Assembly: GCF_014634805.1 (NCBI RefSeq)
Contig: NZ_BMBS01000010.1
Location: forward strand, 1 to 52,464
From: Leuconostoc falkenbergense
Lineage (GTDB): Bacteria > Bacillota > Bacilli > Lactobacillales > Lactobacillaceae
Length of the DNA: 52,464 bases
Reading direction: 5' to 3'
A model generated the notes under the pieces. The model was not told the DNA's origin, did not search any database, and saw nothing but the letters and a program-made list of their open reading frames with translations. Position 1 is the stretch's first letter, and each line of letters begins with the position of its first letter. Both the position numbers and the translations under genes were made by a program. Positions 50,479-52,464 of the stretch are shown here, in pieces.

Positions 50479-50773
50479 TGACAACTCCTCATAACTTTAC
50501 TTGACCAAAAGTAAAACGGATAATTAATAAATGTTGTTAAATTACATAATCATGTTTTAATTATCGATTATTAAATACTTTCTTAAACATAGTCATATTA
50601 TACTACCAAATTCTTACTATTGAACAGCTATTATTAGCCCTGTTTATAGTGGATGTAACGTACACTCTTTTTTTATTATAAAAAATGATGACCTTACGAT
50701 TAACAACGGAATATTAAAGACTTTTTCATTATGTTGCGTGTATCTTTACTATTAATCATTTGTGTCCTCACTA
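50479..50773. other. Intergenic region upstream of the third DUF262 gene
   Basis: AT-rich; presumably carries the promoter of the DUF262 gene, but no matched hexamers stand out. CTTTACTTGACC and AAAAGTAAAACG near 50500 form a short imperfect inverted repeat. Nothing else is recognised. Confidence 0.35.
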
Positions 50774-51018
50774 CTAATGTATCATAGCGTAGCAATAATC
50801 ATCACTTTGCATTGCTTTCAATAATTTGCTCAAACTGTAATCAGTAATGTTGAATTTATCTGCAAGCATTTCACGACGATTCAGATCAAATCTTTAACTG
50901 TAAATCTTTTTGATAGGATACGAGATATTTTTACCGCAATTTCTAGTGGTGGTAGATGATGATAACGGTCTTCCTTGTCATTTGAGTAGACGTATAAGTA
51001 ATCATTTGCTGTTACAAT
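50774..51018 (-). pseudogene. Disrupted small gene downstream of the relaxase
   Basis: Directly after the relaxase stop, AAGGAGAA is followed by GTTATTGTA rather than a normal start codon. The reading frame gives NDYLYVYSNDKEDRYHHLPP and IAVKISRILSKRF, then stops; the next frame continues NRREMLADKFNITDYSLSKL, an HTH-like segment, to 50774. A frameshift and lost start imply decay. A second decayed copy is at 47747-47926. The original protein was probably a regulator or relaxosome accessory. Confidence 0.6.
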
Positions 51019-51027
51019 AACTTCTCC

Positions 51028-52455
51028 TTACATTCCTCTTGATATTTGGGACTCATATTCTTCTTGAGCCTTTTCTTGTTCAACTTTCTTTTGATTTCTT
51101 AAGAATTGACGTTCTGCGTTTATCTCAGCACGGATGTCCTGCCGCCACAAGCGACTAATTTTATTAAACGAACCACCCCGCACTGGCATCTGATCACCTA
51201 TGTGATTTGAATTTGGGGTTACATTGTTGATCAACGGCTTGGAGGGGGAATTTTTTTCCTGAGGGTTAGATGCAATTTTAGTTTTGTCTACGTAACCACC
51301 TTTGTCAAGCTTTTTAACACGTCTTAGCAATTCAGACATTTGTTGGTCAATATCATTCATTGAGATGTCTTCAATTTGTGCCAAATGTTTGTAGAGTTGA
51401 TTCGCTAAGCGTTTCCTTAATCCCTCTTCCTTATTCTCAGACCATTTGCGTTGTCCCTTATGCATCATGCCATGGTCTTCAATATTAATGGCGTCGTATC
51501 CTTGTGCCAGCGACTTAAAACCCTCATATTCAGTTTTAAGCTCTTTGGCAAACAAATCGTCTAATAGTTGATTTGTTAATTGATTTGCTTTTGCCATCTT
51601 GCCTTTTTCAGCTGTTAAATGAGCATTACCAACCTGCCACCGTCCTTTCATGTCTTGAGGTAAAGCATCATAAATTTGCTTGATGGCTTTGGCATGGCGG
51701 TCATTTAAGAGGTTTTCTGGTGCTGTCTCAATAATTTCTTTTTTAAAACCACCAACGCCTTTCAATATTTCCTGATGCCGCCTTAGTTCACGTGATGACA
51801 TTAATTGCTTTCTAAACTGTCGCTTGGCTTGTTCAATCATCTCTAGAGGTATAACGCCGATTGGTTGCCCTTTGTACTTACCTTCTTGCTTGACCATCTC
51901 AGGCCGCGTTTCTTGGCTTTTTTTAGCAAACCACAGATGCATGTTTAGGTGGTCAGTATCCTGATGAATCACACCAAACCAAACAATGTCATTTTCATCT
52001 TCTCCCAAAGGTAAATTAAATCCTTTGTTAATTAGCGTCTTAGCAACCTCTTGTTCTGCATGCTTCAATTTATTTTGGTCTATCATACGAGTTTCGGGAT
52101 CATAGAGATTGTTTTTAACTAACCAATCGCCTCTAATTGAAAAAGCAAGTTCATGGATATTATTGCCATTTTTTTGAGCCTCATCCAAGTCTTTTCTCAA
52201 TACAGAAACATCGTGATTATCATAATTGAGTTTATCGCTTCCAAATATTGGATGCGTTTCTGTTACCGCAGAATTTCGGTTGGCATAGCCAGGTTTGCTA
52301 AATTGTTCCTTTAAGTCAATTAAATCGTTCATGGATTCATTATTGAAATCACTTGTCTTTTCCGAATTATTAGCATAATCAACTAGATCTGAGTATTTTT
52401 GTCCCTTCATATCTGCTGTACTAGACGTGACGAATTGTGCTGGTAAATTGACCAT
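51028..52455 (-). CDS. MobP2-type relaxase, N-terminus probably at or beyond the window edge
   Basis: The conjugative relaxase nicks oriT and pilots the transferred strand. The metal-binding three-His motif reads HQDTDHLNMHLWF (164-176), the HxDxxHxHxHxxF-like signature of MOBP relaxases. The catalytic Tyr is probably Tyr21 or Tyr27 (QKYSDLVDYANN). The C-terminal half is a charged helical region (210-400). The frame stays open to the last base of the window (Lys-Thr-Ala before this Met), so a slightly longer N-terminus is likely, e.g. a start one or two codons outside. Its oriT probably lies just to the right, outside the window. At 475 residues it lacks a fused helicase or primase. Confidence 0.87.
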   Translation of the reverse strand: MVNLPAQFVTSSTADMKGQKYSDLVDYANNSEKTSDFNNESMNDLIDLKEQFSKPGYANRNSAVTETHPIFGSDKLNYDNHDVSVLRKDLDEAQKNGNNIHELAFSIRGDWLVKNNLYDPETRMIDQNKLKHAEQEVAKTLINKGFNLPLGEDENDIVWFGVIHQDTDHLNMHLWFAKKSQETRPEMVKQEGKYKGQPIGVIPLEMIEQAKRQFRKQLMSSRELRRHQEILKGVGGFKKEIIETAPENLLNDRHAKAIKQIYDALPQDMKGRWQVGNAHLTAEKGKMAKANQLTNQLLDDLFAKELKTEYEGFKSLAQGYDAINIEDHGMMHKGQRKWSENKEEGLRKRLANQLYKHLAQIEDISMNDIDQQMSELLRRVKKLDKGGYVDKTKIASNPQEKNSPSKPLINNVTPNSNHIGDQMPVRGGSFNKISRLWRQDIRAEINAERQFLRNQKKVEQEKAQEEYESQISRGM

Positions 52456-52464
52456 TGCCGTCTT

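Overview
The window is a stretch of a low-GC Gram-positive conjugative plasmid, most likely from a lactic acid bacterium of the Lactobacillaceae (Leuconostoc, Pediococcus or Lactiplantibacillus type). The reasons are a TrsC/TrsD/TrsE-like (VirB3/VirB4) transfer operon, a MobP2-type relaxase, an IS30-family element, a Hol-Tox-like type I toxin, a CGAACN4GTTCG SOS box, and strong AGGAGG ribosome-binding sites. No replication initiator, tRNA or rRNA gene is visible, so the replicon continues outside the window.

Layout. 1-74 is the right end of an IS30-family element, which truncates an adjacent surface-protein gene (57-737). 1.1-2.4 kb carries a nucleoside deoxyribosyltransferase and a YczE-like membrane protein. 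2.5-20.6 kb is the transfer region, all on the minus strand except for a parA/ribbon-helix-helix pair at 8.8-9.9 kb. One transfer operon (20.6 to 10.5 kb) encodes a Toprim/ArdC fusion, a Clp-like AAA+ ATPase, a VirD4-like protein with damaged ATPase motifs, and a TraL/VirB6-like channel protein. The second (8.5 to 2.5 kb) encodes TrsC, TrsD, VirB4, a lysozyme/M23 wall hydrolase, a thioredoxin-like protein and two bitopic proteins. The same 26-bp element precedes both operons.

20.6-25.1 kb holds plus-strand clusters of small unknown ORFs. Each cluster is preceded by a 300-450 bp block packed with long interrupted palindromes and lacking an obvious consensus promoter; two blocks share a 75-bp palindromic repeat. 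25.2-33.1 kb is a stress and efflux cargo: DHA2 transporter, Rrf2 regulator, YhgE/Pip protein, DUF1304 protein, two oxidoreductases and an OhrR-like MarR regulator. It lies between two diverged copies of the small-ORF segment. 33.7-36.1 kb is a MazG-like protein, a small unknown, a YolD-like protein and a Y-family polymerase, the polymerase under a LexA-box promoter. 36.1-36.4 kb is a type I toxin-antitoxin locus.

36.7-47.4 kb is a defence island: a compact tyrosine recombinase, an EcsC-like protein, a type III restriction-modification pair and two DUF262 (GmrSD-like) genes. It is bounded by a pair of inverted, dif-like ~45-bp sites. An internally deleted IS30 copy (47.9-48.6 kb), a third DUF262/DUF1524 gene, two decayed copies of a relaxase-linked gene and the relaxase itself (to the right edge) follow.

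Taken together, the plasmid carries its own transfer machinery and partition genes, an SOS-induced polymerase, a toxin for maintenance, redox and efflux cargo, and several nucleic-acid-targeting defences. The most intriguing parts are the palindrome blocks that may act as promoters or origins in single-stranded DNA during transfer, the ATPase-degenerate coupling protein beside a Clp-like AAA+ protein, and the recombinase-flanked defence island.
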